Assembly (NCBI RefSeq): GCF_900104035.1
Contig: NZ_FNIT01000001.1
Span: 745,262 to 809,261 of the forward strand
Reading direction: 5' to 3'
Source of the DNA: Aureimonas jatrophae
GTDB taxonomy: Bacteria; Pseudomonadota; Alphaproteobacteria; Rhizobiales; Rhizobiaceae
DNA: 64,000 nucleotides
The notes below the pieces were generated by a model, which saw only the letters and a program-made list of their open reading frames with translations, was not told the DNA's origin and searched no databases. A program made the position numbers and the translations under genes. Below, one piece after another: positions 16,651 through 25,009 of the stretch. Each line of letters starts with the position of its first letter. The stretch's first letter is position 1.

Positions 16651-19080
16651 TTGTGGACGACAACACTTCCGCAATCGTTTCGAGGGATGGTTCGGACATC
16701 CCTGCGGAGCGAGCCGTTGCGCCTGATCCCGATCATCCACCTCCTGACGCGCAAGCGGGAACAAGCGTCCTCCGGCTGGCTGCTGTTCCTGATTGCCGCC
16801 AGCGGCTTGGGGACCCTGGGTCTGGTCGTCCTAGCAGGCTTGTGGGCGGGCACGGAAAGCGATGCTGCAGCGCTCGAGCGCCAGCGGCAGCTGATGACCG
16901 CCCGCCTGCACGACCAGGTCGAACAAGCCGCTCAGATCGTCGGTCAGATCGCCGCCGGCTATGTCGCGCTGTCGCAGCCCGCCCAAGGGATCGGGGACGC
17001 TTCAACCGCAGATGGTGACGGTCCGATCGGTGCCGACGCGACGCCCACTATCGCCACAGCCACCATGGCGCGCGTCGCCACGACCTTCTTCAGATACGAC
17101 CAGGCCTTCATCGTCGATGGCGCAGGCCAGCTCGCCATGGATGCCGATGCCGGGACGCGGAAGCGGTTCAATTGGATGCGGTCGCTCCTGCGGCCCTTTC
17201 TGGACGACCCGCGCCTGCGGCCCGCACACCCGTCGCAGGCGGATGCGGACCCGGCTCCCCGAGCGATCGCCGAGCTCATGCGTCTGGAAGGGCGAGCAAC
17301 GATCGTCGGCACGGCGGCGGTCGGAGCGACGGACCGGGCGATCGCAGCCTCTCGCGAGCCCGGAATGCCGCCGGAGCCGCGATATCTGATCGCCATCCGC
17401 TTTCTCGACGGAACCGCGTTGGATGCGTTGAGCCGCGAGCAGGGCCTGAACGGGGCTCGCTACGCGCGTGCGGCCGATCCGGAGAAGAGCGAGGTCGCCT
17501 TTCAGATCGACAGCACGATCACGAACGAGCCGATCGGCTTCATCGTCTGGACGCCGGATCTTCCCGGTTCCCGCGTTATCGGACGGCTTGCGCCGGCTTT
17601 GTCGCTGGCCGCCGTCGTGATCGCCGTTTTGTTCAGCGCGCTTTTGATGCGCCTGCGCCGAAGCCTGATCGAGCTGCGGGCGAGCGAGCATCAGGCCCGG
17701 CATCTGTCGCTCCACGATGTTCTGACCACGCTTCCCAACCGTGCCCTCTTCGCCGAACGCCTCGAAGCCTGCCTTTCACGGGGAGCCAGGGACGGACGTC
17801 GACATGCGGTCGCACTGATCGATCTGGATCGGTTCAAGGCGGTCAACGACACGTTCGGCCACGCCGCCGGGGACGAACTGATCCGGTTGGCCGCGAGCCG
17901 GATGGCCGCCCTTCTGCGCCCGCAAGACACGTTGGCTCGCCTCGGGGGTGACGAGTTCGCCCTTCTTCTTCCCAACATCGGCGATGGCGACGAGGTGGTG
18001 GGCGCTGTCTGTCGTGGTCTGGTGGATGTGCTGGCGCGGCCCTTCGAGCTGATGTCGGCAACCGCCGTCGCGCACGTCGGCGGGTCCATCGGCGTGGTCG
18101 TTCCCGAGGCCGGCCAAAGCGTCGATGACGCCATGCGTCATGCCGATACCGCTCTCTACGAGGCAAAGGCACAGGGGCGCGGACGATGGGTCGCCTTCGT
18201 CCGGTCGATGGACGGCGGACGTCACGACCGGGACACGGTGCGGAACGAGCTCCGCACCCTTCTGGCCAGCCTCACCGATTCTGCCGGACACCAGCCATCG
18301 GCCGCCTGTCCCGCGCGTCTCGGCAAGCTGGAGCTCCACTTCCAGACGATCCATCGCGCCAAGGACGGGTGCAGGGTCTCCGGTGCCGAGGCCTTGGTGC
18401 GCTGGCGCCACGGCGAGCGTGGCCTTCTGTTTCCGGACAGCTTCATATCGGTTGCCGAGGAGGGGGGGCTCATCGACGACCTGGGCCTCTGGGTCCTGCG
18501 CGAGGCTTGCCGGGAGGCCAGCGCCTGGGATCCTGCCACGTTCGTTGCCGTGAACGTGTCGCCCCACCAGCTGCGTCGGTCGAGCTTTTCGGACGACGTT
18601 CTCGCGGTTCTCGCTGCGACGGGTCTTTCGCCCTCGCGTCTCGAACTGGAGTTGACGGAGTCGGCCTTCATCGACGTCGAGCAGGCGACGGAAGCCGGCT
18701 TGGCGCGCCTGCGTGCGGAAGGCGTCCAGATCGCGCTGGACGACTTCGGCACGGGATTCTCCTCGTTGAGCGACGTCGTCCATCTCGGCGTCGATCGCAT
18801 CAAGATCGACCGCTCATTCGTGGCCCTTCTCGGCACCAAAGCTCATGGAGCGGCCATCGTGGCAGCCCTGGTCGGTCTTGGCCGCAACCTGGGCATCGCA
18901 ACCACCGCCGAAGGCGTCGAGACGCAGGCTCAACGCGACTTTCTCGTGGCGCTGGGATGCACGGATCTTCAGGGCTACCTGTTTTCGAGACCCGAGCCGA
19001 TCGAGACGCTCGGCCGGTCGCAGCCGCTGCTGCGTTCCAACGCGTTCGTCACGCCGCAGGTCCGCGTTCCGGCCGCATGA
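16651..19080 (+). CDS. Membrane GGDEF-EAL c-di-GMP enzyme with CHASE4-like sensor
   Basis: An 809-residue protein: membrane helix (about 42-66), periplasmic CHASE4-like sensor (70-310), second helix (315-333), GGDEF domain (about 350-515) and EAL domain (about 555-795). The cyclase signature GGDEF is intact at 432-436 with an inhibitory site RPQD exactly five residues before. The phosphodiesterase motifs are intact: EAL at 580-582, NVSPHQL, ELTESAF, DDFGTGFSSL, KIDRSF and AEGVET. Both activities are therefore possible. The start is uncertain: a TTG at 16651 or the ATG at 16687. It is divergent from a periplasmic binding protein, which might deliver its ligand (inference). Confidence 0.9.
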   Translation: MWTTTLPQSFRGMVRTSLRSEPLRLIPIIHLLTRKREQASSGWLLFLIAASGLGTLGLVVLAGLWAGTESDAAALERQRQLMTARLHDQVEQAAQIVGQIAAGYVALSQPAQGIGDASTADGDGPIGADATPTIATATMARVATTFFRYDQAFIVDGAGQLAMDADAGTRKRFNWMRSLLRPFLDDPRLRPAHPSQADADPAPRAIAELMRLEGRATIVGTAAVGATDRAIAASREPGMPPEPRYLIAIRFLDGTALDALSREQGLNGARYARAADPEKSEVAFQIDSTITNEPIGFIVWTPDLPGSRVIGRLAPALSLAAVVIAVLFSALLMRLRRSLIELRASEHQARHLSLHDVLTTLPNRALFAERLEACLSRGARDGRRHAVALIDLDRFKAVNDTFGHAAGDELIRLAASRMAALLRPQDTLARLGGDEFALLLPNIGDGDEVVGAVCRGLVDVLARPFELMSATAVAHVGGSIGVVVPEAGQSVDDAMRHADTALYEAKAQGRGRWVAFVRSMDGGRHDRDTVRNELRTLLASLTDSAGHQPSAACPARLGKLELHFQTIHRAKDGCRVSGAEALVRWRHGERGLLFPDSFISVAEEGGLIDDLGLWVLREACREASAWDPATFVAVNVSPHQLRRSSFSDDVLAVLAATGLSPSRLELELTESAFIDVEQATEAGLARLRAEGVQIALDDFGTGFSSLSDVVHLGVDRIKIDRSFVALLGTKAHGAAIVAALVGLGRNLGIATTAEGVETQAQRDFLVALGCTDLQGYLFSRPEPIETLGRSQPLLRSNAFVTPQVRVPAA

Positions 19081-19296
19081 CACCGTCTGCGTGACAGCCG
19101 GTCGCTGGCGGTTCATCCGCCGTCGCGAACGGAATTGGCGAGTTGTTCTAGCGGACTTACTCGACGACCGGATGGCCGGGATGAACCTCACCGCCCGCCG
19201 CTTCCACGGGTGCGGATCGCGCAAACCCTCGCGATAGCCCGGATTTGTCTGCGTCCCGGTCCACGGCGCGGACGGAACGCTGGATCGCTGCGCTGT

Positions 19297-19500
19297 TCAG
19301 GCCGGATCTGCGACGGTCGAGAGCCCGGGATCCGTTTCGATCCCGTCCCCCTGCTTCAGGATCGCGAAGCTCGGCGTCGACGTTTCCGGAAACTGCAGAT
19401 GCAGATCATAGGCGACGTCGGCATCGCTCGAAGACCGCGCCTCGAATATGAGGTTGTATCGTCCAGCGGGAACCGCCACCAGGCGCTCGTCGCCGATCGT
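19297..19500 (-). pseudogene. Truncated ComJ-like gene copy
   Basis: The minus-strand frame here matches the C-terminal half of the intact ComJ-like protein at 31590-32069: GDERLVAVPAGRYNLIFEAR, then DVAYDLHLQF, then TPSFAILKQGDGIETD and ending STVADPA. Upstream of GDER (beyond about 19500) the frame stays open to 19623 but homology stops, and I find no N-terminal half in any frame nearby. It is best read as a 5'-truncated relic of a duplicated gene. Confidence 0.75.
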
Positions 19501-19709
19501 TTCCTTCTCGGACCGTCCGCCTCCCAACGTCGACGGGTCGGCGCCGGTGCGTCCGATACCATCCAGCCGACGCGATCGGCACCCGAAAAGCCGAGGCCTC
19601 GATACGCGGGAGCGAAAGAGCATCGGATCTGGGAGGGCTCAAGACGGCACGACCGCATGGAAGCCGGCGCCCGGACGCGGTCGAGCGTATGTCGATCCCG
19701 TGGGCGCGA

Positions 19710-20597
19710 TCAGAGTGCGTCGAGTCGTTCCCCGATCACGCTGAGGACGATGTCGGCGAGCACGCCGACGGTCGGGTCCTGTTCGCTCTCCGCGCGCACC
19801 AGCGTCAGGGAAACCGCGGGAAGCGCGGGAAGGCCCGTGGCGGCCGGATCGAGCGCAACGAGGCCGGCCGGCAAGCCGATGCGGGTGCGCATGGTGATGC
19901 CGAGGCCTGCGGACGCTGCGGCCCAAAGACCGGACAGACTGGGGCTGGAAACGGCGATCCGCCAGGGCAGGCCGGCCTGGTCCAGGGCCCCGATGGCGGG
20001 GTCGCGGAACGAGCAAGGGGATTCGAACGCCACCAGCGGGACGGGTTCGCGGCGACCGGTCCGGTCGAGCCGCCAGTCCTTTCGCCCGATCCAGACCGTG
20101 GGGATGTGCGCGATCGGCGTGAGGTGCGGTGCGTCGATCGACGGTCCCCAAGCCAGCGACAGGTCCAGGTCCCCCTGCCGCGTCTTGCCCACCAGGGCGT
20201 GGACCTTCTCGACCACGATCTCCACCATGACGTTCGGATTCACGCGGGCGAACCGGCCGAGGACCTCGGGCAGCCACGCCTCGGCAAAGTCCTGCGGCAG
20301 CCCCAGGCGAACGCGTCCGGCCAGTTCCGAGCGACGCAGGCTGTCCACCGCCTCGTCGTTCAGATCGAGGATGCGGCGCGCATAGCTCAGAAGCCGCTCC
20401 CCGGCATCGGTCAGCGCCAGACCCCTGCCGGCTCTCGTCACCAGCGGCTGCCCCACCTGTTCCTCGAGCTTTCGAAGCTGGGCGCTGACGGCCGATTGCG
20501 ACCGACCCACGCGATCGGCCGCGCGCGCGAAGCTGCCGAGTTCGAAGCCGAGGACGAAGGTGCGAAGCGCATCGATATCGAGGTTGGGCCGGATCAT
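19710..20597 (-). CDS. LysR-type transcriptional regulator
   Basis: A 295-residue LysR regulator. The DNA-binding domain spans residues 5-65 (DIDALRTFVLGFELGSFARAADRVGRSQSAVSAQLRKLE), followed by an effector domain. The start at 20597 has GAAGAGA upstream; longer frames would run through the tautomerase region. It is divergent from the tautomerase gene at 20700, with a 102-bp shared spacer, so that gene is its likely target. Confidence 0.88.
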   Translation of the reverse strand: MIRPNLDIDALRTFVLGFELGSFARAADRVGRSQSAVSAQLRKLEEQVGQPLVTRAGRGLALTDAGERLLSYARRILDLNDEAVDSLRRSELAGRVRLGLPQDFAEAWLPEVLGRFARVNPNVMVEIVVEKVHALVGKTRQGDLDLSLAWGPSIDAPHLTPIAHIPTVWIGRKDWRLDRTGRREPVPLVAFESPCSFRDPAIGALDQAGLPWRIAVSSPSLSGLWAAASAGLGITMRTRIGLPAGLVALDPAATGLPALPAVSLTLVRAESEQDPTVGVLADIVLSVIGERLDAL

Positions 20598-20699
20598 GTC
20601 TCTTCGCTCATTCCGAACGGTTCGTATGAAACTTCCAAATAGTTGATCGATCATGGGCGGCATAGACATGCGGTCGACAAATTGTCCTTGGAGCCTGCC

Positions 20700-21098
20700 A
20701 TGCCTCTCGTTCGCATCACCCTTTTCCGGGGCCGCTCCCCCGAGAACGTCCGCAGCATGGCCGACGGCGTCCACGCGGCCCTGGTCGAGACCTACGGCGT
20801 ACCCGAAGACGACCGCTTCCAGATCATCGAGCAGCGCGCGCCCGATGAGATCATCTACAATCCCGGCTATCTCGGCATCCGGCGCACGGACGGGATCGTC
20901 ATCGTCCATGTGGTCGCCAGCAACTGGCGCAATACCGCGCAGAAGCAGACCTTCTACCAAGCGGTCGTCGACAGGCTCGCCGCCGATCCCGGCGTCCGCC
21001 GCGAGGACGTACAGATCATCATCAGCCCCAACGACAAGCCCGACTGGTCCTTCGGCAACGGCATCGCGCCTTATGTCTCCGTGTCGGCGGACCGCTGA
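20700..21098 (+). CDS. Tautomerase-family protein
   Basis: A 132-residue protein of the larger tautomerase group (Tautomerase_2-like). The amino-terminal proline that acts as general base follows the initiator Met (MPLVRITLF), and the family pattern ADGVHAALVETYGVPEDDRFQ is present, ending WSFGNGIAPYV. Such enzymes act on small alpha-keto or unsaturated acids; the substrate here is unknown. ATG 20700 is the only start giving Pro at position 2, with GGAG upstream. It is divergent from a LysR gene and followed 165 bp later by an NAD-dependent epimerase-like gene. Confidence 0.88.
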   Translation: MPLVRITLFRGRSPENVRSMADGVHAALVETYGVPEDDRFQIIEQRAPDEIIYNPGYLGIRRTDGIVIVHVVASNWRNTAQKQTFYQAVVDRLAADPGVRREDVQIIISPNDKPDWSFGNGIAPYVSVSADR

Positions 21099-21262
21099 CC
21101 ACTACCGGACCGGCCCGCCGCGCTCGTTCTTGCGACGACGGGCGCTCACGAGCGCCAGTTGGACGCTCGCCTGTGAAAGCGATCGAACGTCATGCGGCAT
21201 CGCGGCACCGCGATCACCCATTTCCGCCGCCGTTTGTCGGCGACCCGCCCCAAGGAGACCCC

Positions 21263-22153
21263 ATGCATGTATTCCTCACCGGAGCGAACGGCTGGCTGGG
21301 CACGGCGATTGCCGCCGATCTGATCGAAGCCGGGCACTCCGTCACGGGACTGGTTCGCTCGCGCGAGAAGGCGGATGCGCTGGCACGAAGCGGCATCGCG
21401 CCCCTCATCGGCGGACTGGCCGACCGTGACGTATTGCGGGCCGGAGCATCCAAGAGCGACGGCATCATCCATACGGCCTTCGGTCTCGACCTGTCGAAGA
21501 TCGCGGAACTGGCCGAGGAGGAGCGCCGCGCGATCGAGACCTTCGGCGATGTCTTCCAGGGCTCCGGCCGTCCCGTCATCGTCACCGGCGGCGTTCTTCT
21601 GATGCCGAAGGGCGACGTCTTCGACGAGAGCGCCCGGCCACCGGTCGATCCCGCCTTTCCGCGTGCATCCGAGCAGACGGCCTTCGCCCTGGCCGAGCGC
21701 GGCATCCATGCCTCTGTCGTCCGCAACCCACGCTCCGTGCACGGCCAGGGCGAGCGCCATGGCTTCGCGCCCAAGCTCGCGGCCGTGGCGCGGCAGACCG
21801 GCGTCTCCGCCTATGTCGAGGACGGAAGCAACCTGTGGCCCGCGGTTCATCGGCTGGACGCGGCGCGCGTCTATGGGCTCGCGCTGGAGCGCGGCGCTCG
21901 CGGCGAAGCCTTCCATGCGATCGCCGAGGAGGGCGTCCCGTTCCAGCGGATCGCCGAGGCGATCGGTCGGCAGGTCGGCGTCCCCGCGCGGTCGATGTCG
22001 CGCGAGGACGCCGAGAGCCACTTCGGCGGCCTGGCGGTCTGGGTCGCCGGAAACGGGCCGGCCTCGTCGCGATGGACAAAGGAGACGCTCGGCTGGGAAC
22101 CAAGGGAGATCGGCTTCGTCGCCGATATCGAGCGCCGGACCTACTCGGAATGA
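21263..22153 (+). CDS. NAD-dependent epimerase/reductase (extended SDR)
   Basis: A 296-residue extended SDR of the NAD-dependent epimerase/dehydratase group, with the nucleotide-binding GANGWLG near the N-terminus (residues 7-13), TGG and GQGERHG further on, and a C-terminal substrate domain. The classic YxxxK is not obvious, which is common in the atypical NmrA/SDR5-like members. The function is not readable: a reductase or a redox-sensing protein are both possible. AAGGAG lies just upstream of ATG 21263. It may be co-transcribed with the tautomerase. Confidence 0.82.
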   Translation: MHVFLTGANGWLGTAIAADLIEAGHSVTGLVRSREKADALARSGIAPLIGGLADRDVLRAGASKSDGIIHTAFGLDLSKIAELAEEERRAIETFGDVFQGSGRPVIVTGGVLLMPKGDVFDESARPPVDPAFPRASEQTAFALAERGIHASVVRNPRSVHGQGERHGFAPKLAAVARQTGVSAYVEDGSNLWPAVHRLDAARVYGLALERGARGEAFHAIAEEGVPFQRIAEAIGRQVGVPARSMSREDAESHFGGLAVWVAGNGPASSRWTKETLGWEPREIGFVADIERRTYSE

Positions 22154-22577
22154 AGGGGCCGGCGTCGCCGGAGAATCGCCGCTCGACAACGACCCCCGAT
22201 GGCGGACGACCGGCTTCAGCTCCGAGCCGAGACCAACCGGACCCAGCCTTCGCCCAACCGAGGAAGTTGTTGTGCGGAGAAGCAAGGTCTGTTTCCGGCG
22301 CCAAGATCGATCGGAAATCTTGGAGCGGCACGATGGTCGGCGTTTGCGGACGGTTCCCATCCAAAGCCGCTTTCGCTGTCCGATCCCGCTGCGTGGATGA
22401 CGAAGGGCCACCCTGGCCGCAGCCCGATTCCAGCTCGGCCGGCACCGACCGGCAGCATGGTTTGATGCCGCAGCAGAGGCCGGCGAGACGCAGGGGCGAG
22501 GCCGAGTTCAAGATCGGGTCCGCACGCGTCGTTCCGGTCGGCGACGTAGCCCTGCGGCTCCGGCATCAGAGATGTCC
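22154..22577. other. Intergenic region, nothing recognised
   Basis: About 420 bp between convergent genes (epimerase on plus, methyltransferase on minus). Open frames here are overlapping shadows. I see no clear terminator, repeat or RNA gene. Confidence 0.45.
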
Positions 22578-23315
22578 TCAAGGAGCCGGCCCCTGCCCGA
22601 GCAAAGCACCGTGTCCGGCCGCTTCGCCCTGGCTTGCGCTCGCGACGGGCAGCACCGGGTCGCTCCTGCGACGGATGTGGTAGACCGCGGCGGGCGGGAC
22701 GTTGGCCAGCGTCCGGCCTATACGGGTCGCCTCGAGGCCGAGACGCTCGAGGATCTCGGGGCGAACCGGGCAGCGCGGACCGTAGGTGAACTGGTGGAAC
22801 GCCCCGCCCGGTGTCATGCGACCGAAGGATCCCTTCAGGATCGCCAGCACCTGACCAGGCGACATGGAGAGAACCGGTAGCCCGCTCACGACAGCGCCGA
22901 CGGTTCGCTCGCCGAACGGCGCCTGCGTTCGAAGCCGCGCCGCGTCCATCTGCAACGTCCGGACGGCGGGAAAACGCAGTCGCAGCGCTTCGGCAAAGCC
23001 GGGTTCGGCCTCCACCAGAACGAGATCCTCCGGTTTGACGCCGCGTTTCAGCAAAGCGCGTGTGAATGCGCCGGTACCGGGGCCGAGCTCGATCACGGGG
23101 CCGGTGCGCTCCGACAGGCCGGACGTGATCAGCTCGGCCAGAGCCCGGCCCGACGGCGTGATGGCGGCCACGCGCCACGGGTCGCGAAGCCAGGCCCGAA
23201 AGAAGCCGAGCGCCTCCGCGAGCGACCGGGACGGCGTCGCAGACGGGAGCGGCGCGACCGGGTTCCGAGAAGCGGTCGGCTCCGTGGTCGACGTGCCTGC
23301 GACCGGGATCACCAT
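22578..23315 (-). CDS. SAM-dependent methyltransferase, phospholipid/rRNA-dimethylase type
   Basis: A 245-residue class I methyltransferase. The SAM-binding motif I is VIELGPGTGAFTRALLKRG (about 74-92), followed by VLVEAEPGF (motif II) and VVSGLPVLSM in the place of the catalytic motif IV. This arrangement resembles phosphatidylethanolamine N-methyltransferases of the PmtA/rRNA-dimethylase superfamily. The start at 23315 overlaps the stop of the upstream DedA-like gene by 7 bp, so the two are coupled; a membrane-lipid role would fit that pairing but is inferred. Confidence 0.8.
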   Translation of the reverse strand: MVIPVAGTSTTEPTASRNPVAPLPSATPSRSLAEALGFFRAWLRDPWRVAAITPSGRALAELITSGLSERTGPVIELGPGTGAFTRALLKRGVKPEDLVLVEAEPGFAEALRLRFPAVRTLQMDAARLRTQAPFGERTVGAVVSGLPVLSMSPGQVLAILKGSFGRMTPGGAFHQFTYGPRCPVRPEILERLGLEATRIGRTLANVPPAAVYHIRRRSDPVLPVASASQGEAAGHGALLGQGPAP

Positions 23316-23938
23316 GACGGGCTGCTCGGCTTGCGCCGTCCGAACGTCCGTCGCGCGTTCAGGAACATCGTGGCCTGCGCCGCAAGAAGGCATCCGAGCG
23401 CCGACAACGCCAGAAGCGTTGTGTTGGCGTCCCTGACCGAATGGAAGGCCAGGTATCCGGCGCCGAGGAACAGCCCGTTCCAGACCGCGATCCCCGCACT
23501 CGACGCGGCCAGGAAGCGCAGCGACTGCCCGGGCAACAGGCCCGCCAGCGTCGGAGCGAAGAGCCGCACGGTCGGAAGGAGCTGGAACGAGAAGGCCAAG
23601 GCCGTTCTGTTGCGCACGTAGGCCGCGATGCGGCGCTCGACGCGCTCGCCCGGCATTCCGACGAAGCGTCCGGCATGCTCGAGGAAGCGCCGGGACCGCG
23701 CCTCGCCCAGGCTTCTCACGGCATAGAAGCATGCCGCGCAACCGAGGACGCTGCCCAGCGTCGTCGCGGCGAAGGCGACGGGCAGCCCCCAGGCGCCTTC
23801 CGCCGACGAGACGCCGATGGCGAGCAGCATGCCATAGGACGGCATGACCGGCACGAAGCGCTCCGCCAAGCCGACGGCGAACAGGCCGACCGTCCCATAA
23901 AGCGCCAAGCAGGCCATGAGGTTCGCGAGCGGATCCAT
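23309..23938 (-). CDS. DedA/VTT-like inner-membrane protein
   Basis: A 209-residue membrane protein with four to five helices, in the DedA/SNARE-associated (VTT) style: a re-entrant region ERFVPVMPSYGMLLAIG, then a conserved FxxRxxP-like stretch LLPTVRLFAPTLAGLLPGQSLRFLAA. Family members are linked to lipid (undecaprenyl phosphate or phospholipid) translocation. ATG 23938 begins just before the first helix and lies 2 bp after the SDR stop codon. It sits in a tight run with the SDR upstream and the methyltransferase downstream. Confidence 0.75.
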   Translation of the reverse strand: MDPLANLMACLALYGTVGLFAVGLAERFVPVMPSYGMLLAIGVSSAEGAWGLPVAFAATTLGSVLGCAACFYAVRSLGEARSRRFLEHAGRFVGMPGERVERRIAAYVRNRTALAFSFQLLPTVRLFAPTLAGLLPGQSLRFLAASSAGIAVWNGLFLGAGYLAFHSVRDANTTLLALSALGCLLAAQATMFLNARRTFGRRKPSSPSW

Positions 23939-23940
23939 GC

Positions 23941-24912
23941 TCAGGCGCCCCGCGACGAGGGGGAACGAGAACCGATCACGGCCAGGATGTCCGGTCCGCC
24001 GAAGCGCAGGCCGACGAGATCTTCGGAGATGTCCCAAAGACGCCTGGCGACGTGGGGGGCGAGCGCCGCCTCCGGCGACTTCGCTTCGGCCGGATACCCG
24101 CGCGTCTCGGCGAGCCTATGCGGACCATAGTAGCCGCCGCGTTCGGCTTCCGCGGCCGTTGCCGCAAACAGGATCGGCAGGGCCCCCTGCTCGGCCGGCT
24201 GGAACAGGAAGGGCAGCAGCGAGCGTACGATCCCCTGCGGGCTGAGGCGACCCGGCGCGTTGTGCAGGAGGTCGGTGCGCGACACGCCGGGATGGGCGGC
24301 GATGCTCGCGATGCTCCAACCCGCCTCGGCGCTGCGGCGCTGGAGTTCGAAGCTGAACATCAGGCAGGCGAGCTTGGACTGCGCGTAGGCCTCCATCGGC
24401 TTGTAGCGGCGCTCGGCCTGAAGGTCGGCGAAGTCGATACGGCCGCTGCGGGCCGCGACGCTCGACACGGATACGACGCGGGCATCGTTGCCCCTTCGCA
24501 GCAGCGGCAGCAGGTGGGCCGTCAGGGCGAAATGCCCGAGGTAGTTGGTTCCGAACTGAAGCTCGAAGCCGTCGCTCGTGGTCTGCCGGTGCGGCGGCGT
24601 CATGACGCCGGCGTTGTTGATCAGGATGTCGAGGCCGTCGCGACTGTCGGAGAGGCGGCGGCCGAACCGCGTGACGGAGGCGAGGTCGCCGAGATCGACA
24701 GGCTCGAAGCTCACGCGCGCGTCGGGTGCGATCCGCAGGATGCGCGCGACAGCGTCCGATCCCTTCTTGGGATTGCGCCCCGCGACGATCACGTCCGCGC
24801 CGGCCCGCGCGAGCGCCAGTGCCGTTTCGAAGCCGAGCCCGCCGGTGCCGGTTACGACGGCGGTGGCGCCGCGCTGAGAGGGCATGTTTCGGGCGGTCCA
24901 ATGTTCGGTCAT
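23941..24912 (-). CDS. SDR oxidoreductase, retinol-dehydrogenase-like
   Basis: A 323-residue short-chain dehydrogenase of the longer retinol dehydrogenase/protochlorophyllide-reductase-like group. It shows a variant cofactor motif VVTGTGGLGFETA near residue 20, NNAGVM near 98, active-site YAQSK, and the C-terminal IASIAAHPG element typical of this subgroup. The substrate is unknown. ATG 24912 has AAGGAAA upstream; longer frames lack support. It lies in the run iorA-iorB-SDR-DedA-methyltransferase, all minus strand, and could reduce or oxidise the product of the molybdenum hydroxylase. Confidence 0.85.
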   Translation of the reverse strand: MTEHWTARNMPSQRGATAVVTGTGGLGFETALALARAGADVIVAGRNPKKGSDAVARILRIAPDARVSFEPVDLGDLASVTRFGRRLSDSRDGLDILINNAGVMTPPHRQTTSDGFELQFGTNYLGHFALTAHLLPLLRRGNDARVVSVSSVAARSGRIDFADLQAERRYKPMEAYAQSKLACLMFSFELQRRSAEAGWSIASIAAHPGVSRTDLLHNAPGRLSPQGIVRSLLPFLFQPAEQGALPILFAATAAEAERGGYYGPHRLAETRGYPAEAKSPEAALAPHVARRLWDISEDLVGLRFGGPDILAVIGSRSPSSRGA

Positions 24913-25009
24913 CGGGTTTTTCCTTGAGTTGAGACTGTTCGAAGAGGCGCAAGGGGTCGACGGCCGACCGCGGCGGACCGCTTCCGGTGGACGAGGACGC
25001 ATCGGGCGG

